DNA of 24,831 bases from Saccoglossus kowalevskii (taxonomy: Eukaryota > Hemichordata > Enteropneusta > Harrimaniidae): assembly GCF_000003605.2 (NCBI RefSeq), contig NW_003123407.1, positions 536,670 to 561,500 on the forward strand, in the 5' to 3' direction. Positions within the stretch are counted from its first letter, which is position 1; each line of letters opens with the position of its first letter. The position numbers and the translations under genes are program-made. The notes under the pieces were generated by a model, which saw only the letters and a list, made by a program, of their open reading frames with translations, was not told where the DNA came from and did no database searches. Positions 11,124-22,231 of this stretch are shown in pieces.

Positions 11124-11127
11124 TTAA

Positions 11128-11330
11128 TTGGATTTATTAATATAGGGACTGATAGATTTAGTTTCTCAGACCATCGAGAATGAAATAAAGGTCATTTAGC
11201 CAGTATCACAGTGACTCTACAGTGCATTATTATACACAAACGAACAAAGCTGTTATCAATATCAATTCCAAAATCACTTAATAAATCTGAATAACAGTAA
11301 TAATTTCACATATGGGACAGCTTTTAGCAA
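11128..11330. repeat. Right half of the duplicated segment, after the insertion
   Basis: This stretch aligns by eye with about 13362-13590. Shared blocks are CCATCGAGAATGAAAT/CCATTGAGAATGAAAT (11172 and 13410), CAGTATCACAGTGA/CAGTATGACAGTAG, CAGTGCATTATTATACACAAAC/CAGTGTATTATATACATAAAC, and TCCAAAATCA. Its first 40-50 bp overlap in homology with the end of the left half (about 7573-7621), so the insertion is flanked by more duplication than a simple TTAA. Confidence 0.6.
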
Positions 11331-13035
11331 AACATCTGAAGTACAATTAGTGCTTCTCGTAAGGCATGATGTTGAATCACTTTGATCATACAACAGCTAA
11401 CAGAGATCCGATACAATTTTCTTGTTGAAACCAAAGATAAAGAAAAACACAATTAGTTGTACACAATGGCACATAACATGCTTCACAGGACATAGCATGC
11501 CACAAATTAGGTTGCTTTTATAAGGAAGCCATACGAAGACATTTTGCAATGAAGACAGAACTAGAAGAATATTAACAATCACATTTCCTCTACAAGCTTT
11601 GTCTTCAAAAAGTACGGTCACAAATGTCTTTCCACGAAAATAAGGGATATTAGATGGGGTAATTTATATTATAATTGCGAGAGAGAGTCTTCGTGAAATA
11701 AACATTTATATTGTGCGAGATGACGTGCATATACCTTCATATTATATCATATAATTTTTAGTTCTTAGTGACGTTTTTTATATAGATATTGATCGCCGAA
11801 TTTTTGATTATTTCTAAACAGCCTGGATTTGAATTTGTCAAATACTCAAGAAATACCTGGAATGGTGGACAAATGGAATTTATGAAATTGTGGTCGTCGC
11901 AATGAAGGATACTATTTTCCAGAAGAATAAGACATTGGCTATGTATAAAAATACTGTATGTTTAAGAAGATATTGGAATATTACTTTTTGATCGGTGTAA
12001 TCTGAACCACCTGTAATACCAAGATCGGTATATATAAAATCCTCGGTCGCCAACAACAACGAAATTTAGCTGTTTTAGTTGAGATTTGGTGCTAAGGACA
12101 TAACCCATTTGATAACATGGTTGAACATGAATATCGACAAAAGTATTATAATGTAAAACGTAACAGTGAGAGTAGAATCATAAATATATTTTCATTGAGC
12201 ATAAGAAGAAAACACATATGAATATTTTTTTTCTTCACAACCACTCGCTTGTATCGCGAGGTAAAACATAATTGTCTTACTTACTGTTGTAAATGTAGGT
12301 TTTAGAGAATGACTAAAATATAAATTCAAACCTATGTAAACATTGAGGTTACTTATTCTACCATACCAGACATGCAAATCATTGACTACCAATACTGAAC
12401 TTGTCGGAAAATCTGTGTAGTAGTTGTATTATCACAAACTCTGCCTCCATCAAACAGACTTTTACCGCATATTGTTCATGGCTGGTATTAGTAGATGGAT
12501 TACGTAACATCATGTGTGTAGATTGTTTTAATGCCGCCTTTCATGTATGACTTTATATTTAGTAGTAGTAGTAGTAGTTGTTTACTTCAACTGTATAAAC
12601 AACACATGTTAATTATCTTTGTATTACTGAGAAATAGGTTTTTGAAACAGTCAACATCGCCTCGCTTTACTCTCTCACACACACATCCGTCAAACCTTTT
12701 CCCACAGGACTCACAACAAATAAATAATAACAATCACTGATTACGTTTTTTGTATTTCTTAGCCGAAGAAACATTATGTACGATGTGAACAGTCACAAGT
12801 CCCACTTATGGCACACTACTAAAAAGACTAAAAGGTAATAACTAGTGTTGTTAGTATTGTTAGTATGTTGCAGTTCAATTATTCAACATTGATGTTGCAT
12901 GTACAGAAATTTCTAGAAATCGAACTCTCCAGAACCAAGTGTTTGTTAGCATTTGTATTGATTTTTCAAATTTCATGATGTTTTGACTTATTTGTTTTTA
13001 AAAATGTCTTTGCATTTTATTTCGGGAAAAATATA
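11331..13035. other. AT-rich DNA between the paralogous segments, no supported gene
   Basis: Minus-strand frames of 66-74 codons (11397-11621 and 12192-12392) and a plus-strand frame (12531-12740) occur here. They show no recognisable domain, splice support or codon structure. A short trinucleotide microsatellite lies at 12561-12578. Confidence 0.5.
12561..12578. repeat. (AGT)6 microsatellite
   Basis: Six uninterrupted AGT units. It accounts for the Ser run seen in the overlapping open frame. Confidence 0.85.
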
Positions 13036-13590
13036 TGTTCACAATGTATGATGACAGTCATTGTGACTTAAGGCTGAAATTGAATTGTCTATTGTTAATG
13101 GATGTTCTGGTTATGGGTACTTTATTTTAAATTCTGATGGTCTTAATTAATTATTTTTCACTGTGAGAGTACTTGTCTGCACAATATTCCCGTGCCATGG
13201 TTGTTTTCATGCCTGCCTGTATGCAAGTACTTGTATTCATTATTGACATTCAGATCCCAATTTATATTGTTTAGGATTAGTAACATTCAATTCATGCAGT
13301 TCTCTTTTTTGTTTTTGCAAGAATTTCAATGAAGGTGGTTTGTGATTTTATACAGTGACGGCTTATTTCTATTAGATTCATTAGATTTCAAAACATTAGT
13401 TGCTCTGTCCATTGAGAATGAAATTTATGCAATTCGAATTAACATTTGGTCAGTATGACAGTAGTTTTTCAGTGTATTATATACATAAACAGACAAAATT
13501 ACCTGAAATCAAATCCAAAATCATTTGCTATTTATTGTTCTAAATCAAATTACTGTAATTACTTCAGAATTACTTGTACACTAGCATATT
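13036..13590. repeat. Uninterrupted paralogue of the duplicated segment (empty-site-like copy)
   Basis: This segment aligns with 7350-7621 in its first two thirds and with about 11128-11330 in its last part, without any 3.5-kb sequence between. The point corresponding to the insertion lies around 13365-13412. It shows the arrangement expected before the TTAA element inserted in the other copy. The copies are well diverged by eye, so the duplication predates or is independent of the insertion. Confidence 0.6.
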
Positions 13591-13770
13591 TCATGCTCAT
13601 ATCTTTAATAGCATTCACGGAAATAATAGCATAAAAGTACATATATCAGGGTGTTAATTTCAAATGTCGATAACTGGGCAATAAATAATGTTATTATGTT
13701 ATTATACTGCATCTGTAGTAATTGGTAATTCTGACGCGGATTTCGTCATATAAATTTGTTGTCCTGTTTT

Positions 13771-15000
<1,230 letters not shown>

Positions 15001-15009
15001 TTATATTTT

Positions 15010-15515
15010 TAAAACCACATCCATTAAAACAAAATAACCACCAGTCAGCCATTTTGGATTCGAAATGAACAATGAAATGACGTGCATCAGGAACTCACAA
15101 GGTCTAATGTATGTACTCAGTTTGAACAAAATCCATCCATAAAAGACCGAGATCCAGTTTTGGAATGTCAGAAATGCTTCATTTTTTTATTATATTCTTA
15201 GCACAAGCATGACCACCATTCATCCATTTTAGATCGAATCGTCACACCAATACATCTGTATATCTATGGAATGATGTACAATTTATGTACAAACTCGAAC
15301 ATAATCACTCAAATCATGCGGGAATTATGGCAACAGAACCGCACTCACTAAAACAAAATGGACGTCCCCATTTGAATCCGAAACAAATCGGCCAACTTGA
15401 AACAGATTGTGTAAGAATTGGCTATGCATATGTATAATATTATGTGTGAAGTTTAAATTTATTCAGTTAATGGCATGAGATATGACGCACGGACGAAAAT
15501 AAGTTGATCGCTAAG
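15010..15515. repeat. Decayed dispersed-type repeat with two to three internal units
   Basis: A motif of the form CCATTTTGGATTCGAA recurs in degraded form: near 15048 (GCCATTTTGGATTCGAA), 15218 (TCCATTTTAGATCGAA) and 15368 (CCCATTTGAATCCGAA). Each is followed by a stretch with GTATGTA/TTATGTA, AACTCGAAC/GAACAAAATCC and related blocks. The segment ends with a CATGAGATATGACGCACGGACG-like tail (near 15474-15495). This style of repeat is widespread in marine invertebrate genomes. I cannot name the family. Confidence 0.35.
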
Positions 15516-17279
15516 TTCCCATTTTATGACTGCTTTCGAACAGGGACTAACTGGTGTTTATAGGAGGTAGTGTTATCTTACTGTGGTCAGGTATTGTGTA
15601 TGTTTCGCAGTGTGGAGCTAAAACACCTCTCATTAAACATAGAGTATAATATTTGGCACCCTGCATATTTCACTTTATGTTACAATTTTCTAATCAACGG
15701 AGTAACTGCTCACGTGGGCGATATCACAAACATTCTAAATTTGAGATAAAAACCAAAGTGACTATCAGGACGACGAAACTGTATGTCGATGTGGTTTGGG
15801 TCACCCATACCGTAAGAAAAGCATATGGTATCACAGAATCAGATTCAAATTGCACTCTTGTGTATATTGTAATCAATATTTGTCTATAAATTTGTACACA
15901 AATGTACAACAATAAATTGAGAAGCATTTTTACAAATTATTTTTTTCACAAAATTTACGTTTTTTATAACATATATATTACAAAGTCATTCTTTAAGTGT
16001 GCTAATATAAAACACACTATTATTATTGTTTTATTTGAGACATAATTGTATGAATTAGACTTAGGAACCCAAACAATATAACAATGCTCGGCCTAAATTA
16101 TCAATACATATAGCCTACGTCGTATGTGTATTTAATGCTTGACGCAATTTATACAGCGTAATATTTTTTGCATTCATTTATATGTATATTTATCAGTTTT
16201 GAACAAAGCTTTAATGCGGATAACATCTCCCATTAGGTGATTAATCTAACCCATATACAGTTGAATGTTTGGCATCTCAATCGGCAAACTGATTGTTGAC
16301 TTATTACGATTGACCTACTTGTGTCTTGAATTTATGTGCACAGCAGCTCTCGTTGTGTTGATCAACGTTTAACCGAAAAAAAATATTATGAATTATATAT
16401 GTGTAGTCAGTGACCGACTTGGTTCAGCTAAACATTGAATACATGTAGAACCCTGTAGTCAACTGACATCGTATAGGCGCTAAATTTGTTGATCAAATAT
16501 GAAAATAATGTCTAATGATGTCAGAAAATGCAAATTACGTTTATTTTTGTCGATACAGTATAATTAGTAGCATTGTAATCATACACTGTAAATATTATTT
16601 ATAATAGTAGACTGTTATTCCGCACACCCGTCCTCGCAGGAGATTGAATTTGAGCAATATCCAATTTTAGTGGTTTGTATTTCACATTGTACCAATGTCA
16701 AATTCTGTATATATATATATATATACGTTATGATATATTGTGCATACACTGGCACGTTGAATGTGAAAATCCTGATAACTGTCGAAGCTGTTTATTGCCG
16801 AGAAAAAAAGTATACATCGACTTTTTAGTTACATCAAAACAATATTGCTTGTCACACTTATACCAATGGGAGACAATTATAGGGATAGCTCATCTACCAC
16901 AATGGACTGCATACGCTAATATGTATTATGCTCTGACGCTCCAAATTTTGCTAATGAAATGAGTTTCAAAGCCTGTGATCTTAATAAAACGCATCTGTAA
17001 CTATATCTATAATGTGACCCTTTTACGGAAATAATAACATTATGAGAACGTTGGATTCCATAAAGCATTCAGAACCGACCGAACATTTTTGGATTGAGGT
17101 AGTGCATTGGCCCGCTGTGTGTTATAAGTATTCGTGTGCATTGTAGAATTAACAGTGTCAGATTCATAATCACGATTGGTGAGTTGCATTATACTATCGG
17201 GAGTGTGTGGACAGGTGGCATACTCGTTGAAGAAGAAATAACAACTTGAACCGAATGACGACTGTTTTGATTTTCTGAG
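15516..17279. other. AT-rich DNA, no supported gene
   Basis: This stretch holds a (TA)n run at 16708-16725 and open frames at 15653-15889 and 16675-16962. The latter (95 codons, with several Cys and Trp) is the most protein-like of these, but it has no recognisable domain and reads through the (TA)n run. A perfect GTGAGT 5' splice-site match occurs at about 17179-17184 without an exon I can define. Upstream exons of the NXPE locus could hide here. Confidence 0.4.
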
Positions 17280-17319
17280 GAAAGAAGGGCACCGGAAGTT
17301 ATCCTAAACAAACCTGAAG
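17280..17319 (+). CDS. Candidate short exon upstream of the NXPE locus (exon A)
   Basis: 40 nt bounded by a T-rich tract ending in AG (17278-17279) and by GAAG|GTATGA (donor GT 17320-17321). In the frame compatible with the next candidate exon it encodes ERRAPEVILNKPE plus one base. An in-frame TGA lies just upstream, so the coding stretch would have to begin at the splice site. The segment is short and the evidence is only splice signals and phase. Confidence 0.3.
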
Positions 17320-17545
17320 GTATGATGATATTGTTACTCTTATGTAGTGTAATTGATAGAGCCAGCGTCGGCAGTTGTGTACTGCATTGATATTTGCAGC
17401 GGCCTCCATTCATTTCTTTATGTGCGGGATAACTGATTAAACTCAAGTTCATGAATTTATTGGTTCAAATATCGCATTGCTTGAAACAATAATGATAATT
17501 AACTCAACATTACTCACTGCATGTTTGTAATATTATACTATTCAG

Positions 17546-17597
17546 ATTTTAAGAGAAACGATCGGAGCGGACAAGATGATACTGCTAATATTCGGAG
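17546..17597 (+). CDS. Candidate short exon upstream of the NXPE locus (exon B)
   Basis: 52 nt between ACTATTCAG (AG 17544-17545) and CGGAG|GTAATT (donor GT 17598-17599). Joined to exon A by its first two bases, it reads (D)FKRNDRSGQDDTANIR plus two bases without a stop. No Cys and no recognisable domain. It is rated jointly with exons A and C: the three phases agree, which is suggestive, but each exon is short enough to be open by chance. Confidence 0.3.
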
Positions 17598-17835
17598 GTA
17601 ATTTTGTCCTGTTAATATGGGTTATTATTAGTTCAGTGCCCTCGTCCTCTTTGCGAGAGGAACTTTGGTTTAATAGGCAAACATAGTTTCAAAATACCAC
17701 ACTATCCGTTTTAGGAGTTAAAAGATGAATGAAATATAATATATGTAGTGGTATATTCAGAGTCGAGGATTGAGTGTGAATGGAATCGCAATAGATGAAA
17801 TTAATGATTTCTTATTTCTCACTATTTTTCCCCAG

Positions 17836-17944
17836 GAATTTGATGTACCCGGAGACAACAATGCCACATGAGAAGAGATTGGGCCTTTTCATTTATGTCA
17901 TTGAGGAAAATGTTCAAAAAGATGTTATTGTTGGTTTCAGTTAA
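17836..17944 (+). CDS. Candidate exon upstream of the NXPE locus (exon C)
   Basis: It opens with an excellent 3' splice site: a long pyrimidine tract ending TTTTTCCCCAG (AG 17834-17835). In phase with exon B it encodes 35 residues, NLMYPETTMPHEKRLGLFIY and then VIEENVQKDVIVGFS, ending in TAA at 17942-17944. A GTTAAG at 17940-17945 could instead act as a 5' splice site, ending the exon at 17939. In that case its leftover base fits the phase of the NXPE exon at 19479 exactly. I therefore see two options: the 3' end of a separate small gene, or an internal exon of the NXPE gene. The segment LGLFIYVIEENV..DVIV is compatible with the region before the NXPE catalytic domain, but this is inference. 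Confidence 0.35.
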
Positions 17945-18280
17945 GTACTCATCTATTTTGAAGTGTCAATGTTCACAAATATTGGTTATTGTATTTACAG
18001 TTTCATGAAAGGTTTAAATTTCAGTAAACACACTTATTCACGCAATATCTTTTACAACAACTATACATGTTTTTTTATAATGTTACACTTATTCTTACTT
18101 GATTATATGATTAGTTTATCGTTTGTTATGATTACTGAACAATAGTGCAAAGCGCCTCATCATGAAAAGCAATATTTGATAATTTTAATGATATTTTGCC
18201 ATGTTATCAGTGTAAATACATTTTAAAATGTGTCTCTGTTACGTGCACTTGTCAACATTCAGTTTGTGTTTTACTTTACA

Positions 18281-19000
18281 AAGTGTTGTGATGATAAACA
18301 CTTTTTCAATATATATTTCTTGTCGAATCTCTTTTCAAAATATGTGTCCAGTGAAATCACTTCTCAAAGAGTTGTGACAGTAAACACTTCATTAAACATG
18401 TCTTCGGTTGAGACATTTTTCTACGTGTCGTGATTATAAACACTTTACAAATGTGTGACCAATAAAACACTTTTAAAAGTGTTGTGATAATAAGCACGTT
18501 TTATATATGTTTCAGATGGAAACATTTTACAAAAGGTGTGACTAGTAAAAACACTTTTAAAAGTGTTGTGATTATAAACACATTTTATATATGTTTCTAG
18601 TGGAAGCAATTTACAACATCTGTGACTAGTGAAAATACTTTCAAAAGTGTTGTGATACGAAGCACTTTATATACATGTTTCTGGTGGAAACACTTTAAAA
18701 AAAAAGTGTTTCTAATCGTACCACTTTACATAATGTGTTATGGGCAAAAACATCCCCGAAATGTTCCAATAAAAGTGTTTTCAGAATATACACCTTTCGC
18801 AATTATGCAGACTATAAACACTTTAAGTGTTTTTAAAGTGGGGACAAGCTAATAAACACTTTAAATGTTTTATCACAAAACGGTAAAAATGTTTTATTTT
18901 AAAACAGTGGTGTTGTAAAATAACTCATTTGCGATTTTAAGAAAAAACACTTGATGTGTTCAAATATAAATCACTTAAAAGTGATTTTAAAGTGGGGACA
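18281..19000. repeat. Degenerate satellite-like array: 28-bp monomers arranged as 84-bp trimers
   Basis: The motif AAGTGTTGTGAT recurs at 18477, 18561 and 18645, exactly 84 bp apart, with earlier, more degraded occurrences at 18281, 18367 and 18423 (86, 56 and 54 bp apart). Each 84-bp unit divides into three related monomers of about 28 bp: A (GTGTTGTGATTATAAACAC..), B (ATGTTTCTAGTGGAAACAC..) and C (GTGTGACTAGTAAAAACAC..). Intervals of 54-56 bp correspond to units that lack one monomer. Right of 18705 the monomers decay and mix with palindromes such as AAACACTTTAAGTGTTT (18816-18832). Perfect 18-bp palindromes AACACTTTTAAAAGTGTT lie at 18466-18483 and 18550-18567. Open frames across the array are shadows. 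Confidence 0.75.
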
Positions 19001-19058
19001 AAAATGTGTCATATTTTAAAACAACTAGATTCGCAGTGTATAGGATACAACTACTGTT

Positions 19059-19163
19059 TTGTTCACAATTGCGGTGAACAATTTATTATTTATTTATCGG
19101 AACGGACGTGATTGGCTGACCAAACAAGTCAGCCGGGAAATTATTGAAATTTCTTTATATATA
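19059..19163 (+). promoter_or_regulatory. Promoter-like cluster: two hairpins, inverted CCAAT box, TATA box
   Basis: In order: an inverted repeat TTGTTCAC / GTGAACAA (19059-19081, 7-nt loop); ATTGG (an inverted CCAAT box) at 19111-19115; an inverted repeat GGCTGAC / GTCAGCC overlapping it (19114-19134); and TATATATA at 19156-19163, about 40 bp after the CCAAT box. The spacing suits an RNA polymerase II core promoter on the plus strand. However, the exon that follows at 19479 needs coding sequence upstream and no in-frame ATG is available between. This cluster therefore cannot be the sole promoter of an intact NXPE gene as read here. Confidence 0.3.
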
Positions 19164-19478
19164 CGTTAGTTCGATAGTTAAAGTAATACAAAATAAGAAG
19201 TACGTGATAAAAAAAATCACACCGTACACAATATTAAATTTCAGTATTAACCTTATTATTTTGGCATTATTCACAGAAAATACAGAAGGGCACAACTAAG
19301 TGGAACACCGAAGCTAATACAGATTAAAGGTATTATTTACTGTACGTCTTTTCACTTGAAACAGGTTCCATTAATTTTGTAGTTGTATCTAATAGACTAG
19401 ACAATAACTTTTGCATTGAACACGAGATTTATGTTTTCAACAAAATCAACGTAAAACGCATTCGTCTATTTCTTTCAG

Positions 19479-20188
19479 ATGCACTGCCATTACCACCAGT
19501 CCTACAGTCATGTGCTGCAGATTTACCTGTACCGTTGAGCGATGGATATTGGAAGGACAGATCTGTATTTGTGTCTTTCGTATGCAAAAGTCAACAGTGG
19601 ACAAAACAGCAAATATCGACGTGTCTAGCTGATAAAAAGCTCATCCTTTGTGGTGATTCTACACTAATGCAAATAGAACATTCACTCACACAAATTTGTG
19701 GAATAGATTTCGTGTCCCCAAGAGTTGGAAATTTTGTCGTTCGATTTAAAAACGGTGTTTTAGAGAGTGATTTATTGGATAGGATTGTTCAACCAAATTG
19801 TTCTTCATCAAACTTTGTAATCGTTTTAAATTTTGCATTTCATTATGGTGCTTTCACTAACAGGGCATACATAGAAAGAATATATCATGCTAAATTGGCT
19901 GTTCAGCGTCTAATGTAAAGGTGTCCTACTTCAAAAGTGTTGATAAAGCTATTGCATCCACGTGATAATATATTAATAGAACAAAGTATACACAGTGCCA
20001 ACTGGGACTTTCATGACATGAACAGGATGATACGTCGGGTGTTTGGAGGTATTGGTGTGAATTTTCTAGATATCTGGCATATGGTTACATCATCGTTTGA
20101 GAACAACACCATTCATATGCCTCCAACCGTCATAGTTCATGAGGTGCATCTCATGTTGTCCTACATTTGTCCAGATATGGTAGTATAG
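19479..20188 (+). pseudogene. NXPE-family PC-esterase catalytic exon with one in-frame stop
   Basis: This large terminal exon encodes the C-terminal domain of the NXPE (neurexophilin and PC-esterase) family, a GDSL-like fold of secreted or Golgi proteins. It opens after TTCTATTTCTTTCAG-type sequence (AG 19477-19478). The frame starts at 19481 with one base needed from the previous exon, and ends at TAG 20186-20188. Counting from 19481, residues 22-24 are GYW, residues 58-61 are GDST (Ser 60 the expected nucleophile) after a CLADKKLILC stretch, residue 197 is Asp in LDIW, and residue 212 is His in IHMPP. A C-terminal LSYIC follows. Codon 146 is TAA (19916-19918). Family similarity continues in the same frame straight across it (LAVQRLM, stop, RCPTSKVLIK), so there is no frameshift and no missing sequence. 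The gene is either a young pseudogene, a null allele, or carries a sequencing error at one codon. The protein upstream of this domain was not identified beyond the candidate exons at 17.3-17.9 kb. Confidence 0.8.
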
Positions 20189-20564
20189 AATTGATTAACT
20201 TTATCTAATATAATGTATATTAAGTGAAGTGAAAGACTAGTAAACAAAATTGAATTCTTAGTTTATTACTAACCAATTGTTATTGTAACGTACTTGTTTT
20301 ATTCGTATCTACTTTTGCGTTAAAAACGAAACAAATATGTGATAGTGGGTGTATATGTTTTATTAGAATATGGTAGACCAAACTAACTAATAATTCGAAA
20401 ACACTGTTAATTTCCCACTACTATTGCAGGTCGATTGATTACATGGTCTGAAAATATTTATGGTTTTATTTGTTTATCGCCTTGCCCTTTTACTTATTTT
20501 AGATATAATTTTTGCTTCATACTGTTAAATTTGCTTTGCTTTACGGTTAGCTTTTAACAAATTT

Positions 20565-20570
20565 AATAAA
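20565..20570 (+). terminator. Candidate poly(A) signal AATAAA after the NXPE exon
   Basis: AATAAA lies about 375 nt after the TAG stop on the same strand. It is a plausible 3' end for the NXPE transcript. Such hexamers are common in AT-rich DNA. Confidence 0.25.
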
Positions 20571-22231
20571 TAACACACAGAGCAAAATGGAACTAAGATC
20601 AAATAAATATGATATATCTTAAATTTACAAGCTGTAGCTGTTGTTTTTGCTAGAAGTCACGGCTTATATATGTATATATAAATACATTGTAGTCATAGAC
20701 ACTGATTAATGGAAGATTAAATGTGTGAGTAAACTTATTATATATAGCAAACGCTTGTTTGATTTGATTAATCCAGGATAAGAAAACTGACATTAAAAAT
20801 CTAAAATGGTTGATTGTCTCCAAAATACTGACATGAATATCTCAGTTATATCCCATAATTCTATTCGAATCTCTTACACAATATGATCCATACTATGGCC
20901 ATTATTTTATTATTATCATGTTATACATATAGCTAATATTTCTGATGTGTGTTACTGTGGATGTAGGCTTGGATGATTAATAAGGTTTAACATATTACGT
21001 ACAGTTTAATTGAAAAAGGTGTTTACATGTTGAATCTATACTCAAGTAGTGTTTAACGCTGGGGTGCAGCTAGTATCAATGTTCTAATCCAAATGGGAAC
21101 GCTCTGTAGCGAATACATAGTGCAGTGGGGTTTGTTTGTTTTGTTTGTTTTTTTTGACACGGGAAAACCGAAAAGTCACTCATTCATCTATTTCCTGGAT
21201 TTAAAAAATGCGCTGCACGTTATTTCGGGAAACACTCGCTTTGGCCGATGATATTGGTTCCCCAATATTCAGGTAATGTTCAACTGACAGGTAGTGATGA
21301 GTCACAAGTTACCACTTGTATCCACCAAACCAATCAGTGAAAAACGACTAAGAGACTAACTGTTTTACTATACCTACCACATTGTGGATCATCAACATGT
21401 ATTTATAGAAAACGGCGTATTTGCAAAAATGTGAGATTATTACACAATTGTGGGTATTTGCTTCACTTCAGCTTATAATTTAGGTTGATATCGTTTTCAA
21501 CGCATCCTTAGATGGATCGTCGTAGTAAATGCTACCCACTTAGCAACGAATTATTCAACTCAGCACATTTTAGGGGCTAAAATGGGTGTTAATTAGATAG
21601 ACACTTGCCTTGCAAATATGTTGGCCTGGGTTGGCTCTAGTGGGGCAGGTACCTTGCAACAAAGTAACAAAGCACTACGATAGTTGCGTTCATGATATTT
21701 CATGACACAAACTTGGAACATGCATACAAATCACGCCGATATACAATCTGTATTTTACAGTATGGTACATTGAAATGACTTGTATATGCATTACAGCTGC
21801 ACATAGAAAGTTGGTGATGCACTATTCAGTGTGTGGAGTCAGTGTATTAGCGAATATAAGCTGATAATTGAGCGCACTACACAATACACCAACCAATCAA
21901 ACATAATATAATTAAAATACATAACCTATAGCTAACGATTATTATAAAAAATAGTAGTTATAAGAATAAAACATCGTTGGTTTGAAATTGTAGTTTTATT
22001 GCTTTTTGCTGTAGGGGCCGGTAATTGTACAGGTGTATTTCTAATGTCATTCTCTCTAAACAGAAACTCGCAAAAATCGATTAGATCTTATTAAGTATAC
22101 CAAGAATCGTACTTATTCATATGCTGGTAATATGCTTTTTCAAAACGAGGACCAGGTTCCTCGGACATTTGAATGAAAACAGTATGTGTTTAATGACCAA
22201 CAAAGTTGACTTTGTCACTGGTTCTTGACGT
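20571..22231. other. AT-rich DNA downstream of the NXPE exon, nothing definite
   Basis: No open frame of 60 codons or more lies wholly here. Only simple T-rich stretches (for example GTTTGTTTTGTTTG near 21130) stand out. Confidence 0.5.

Larger units (their letters stand above)
7625..11127. mobile_element. TIR-bounded insertion with TTAA flanks (piggyBac-like, probably non-autonomous)
   Basis: TTAA at 7625-7628 is followed by GGGGTTAGCATACG. At the other end, CGTATGCTAACTCC is followed by TTAA at 11124-11127. The inverted ends therefore match over 14 bp with one mismatch (GGRGTTAGCATACG) and are bounded by an identical TTAA on each side, which is the target duplication made by piggyBac-superfamily transposases. 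The body (7629-11123, about 3.5 kb with the gap as drawn) is visibly richer in CpG than its surroundings. A paralogous segment at 13036-13590 lacks it, which supports insertion. No transposase-sized frame is present, although the N-gap hides some sequence, so I regard it as a non-autonomous or decayed copy. The ends begin with GG rather than the CCC common in characterised piggyBac elements, so the family call is tentative. Alternatively it is a CpG-rich promoter region flanked by chance inverted repeats. Confidence 0.55.

Noticed and set aside
16675-16962. 95-codon plus-strand frame with several Cys and Trp residues
   Set aside because: It runs through a (TA)n tract and matches no family I know. 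I could not define splice sites that tie it to the NXPE locus.
17189-17452. 87-codon minus-strand frame opposite candidate exon A
   Set aside because: No recognisable domain or splice context. It runs antisense to the candidate exon at 17280-17319 and is most likely chance.
18281-18720. CRISPR-like array of about 28-bp repeats
   Set aside because: The repeats are head-to-tail without unique spacers, and the genome is eukaryotic. It is a tandem satellite-type repeat.
19277-19329. Alternative 53-nt exon just before the NXPE exon (acceptor TTATTCACAG, donor AAAG|GTATTA)
   Set aside because: It is open in the right frame into the NXPE exon, but its own start phase does not fit candidate exon C and it contains no start codon. 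Left out of the preferred model, though transcripts could reinstate it.
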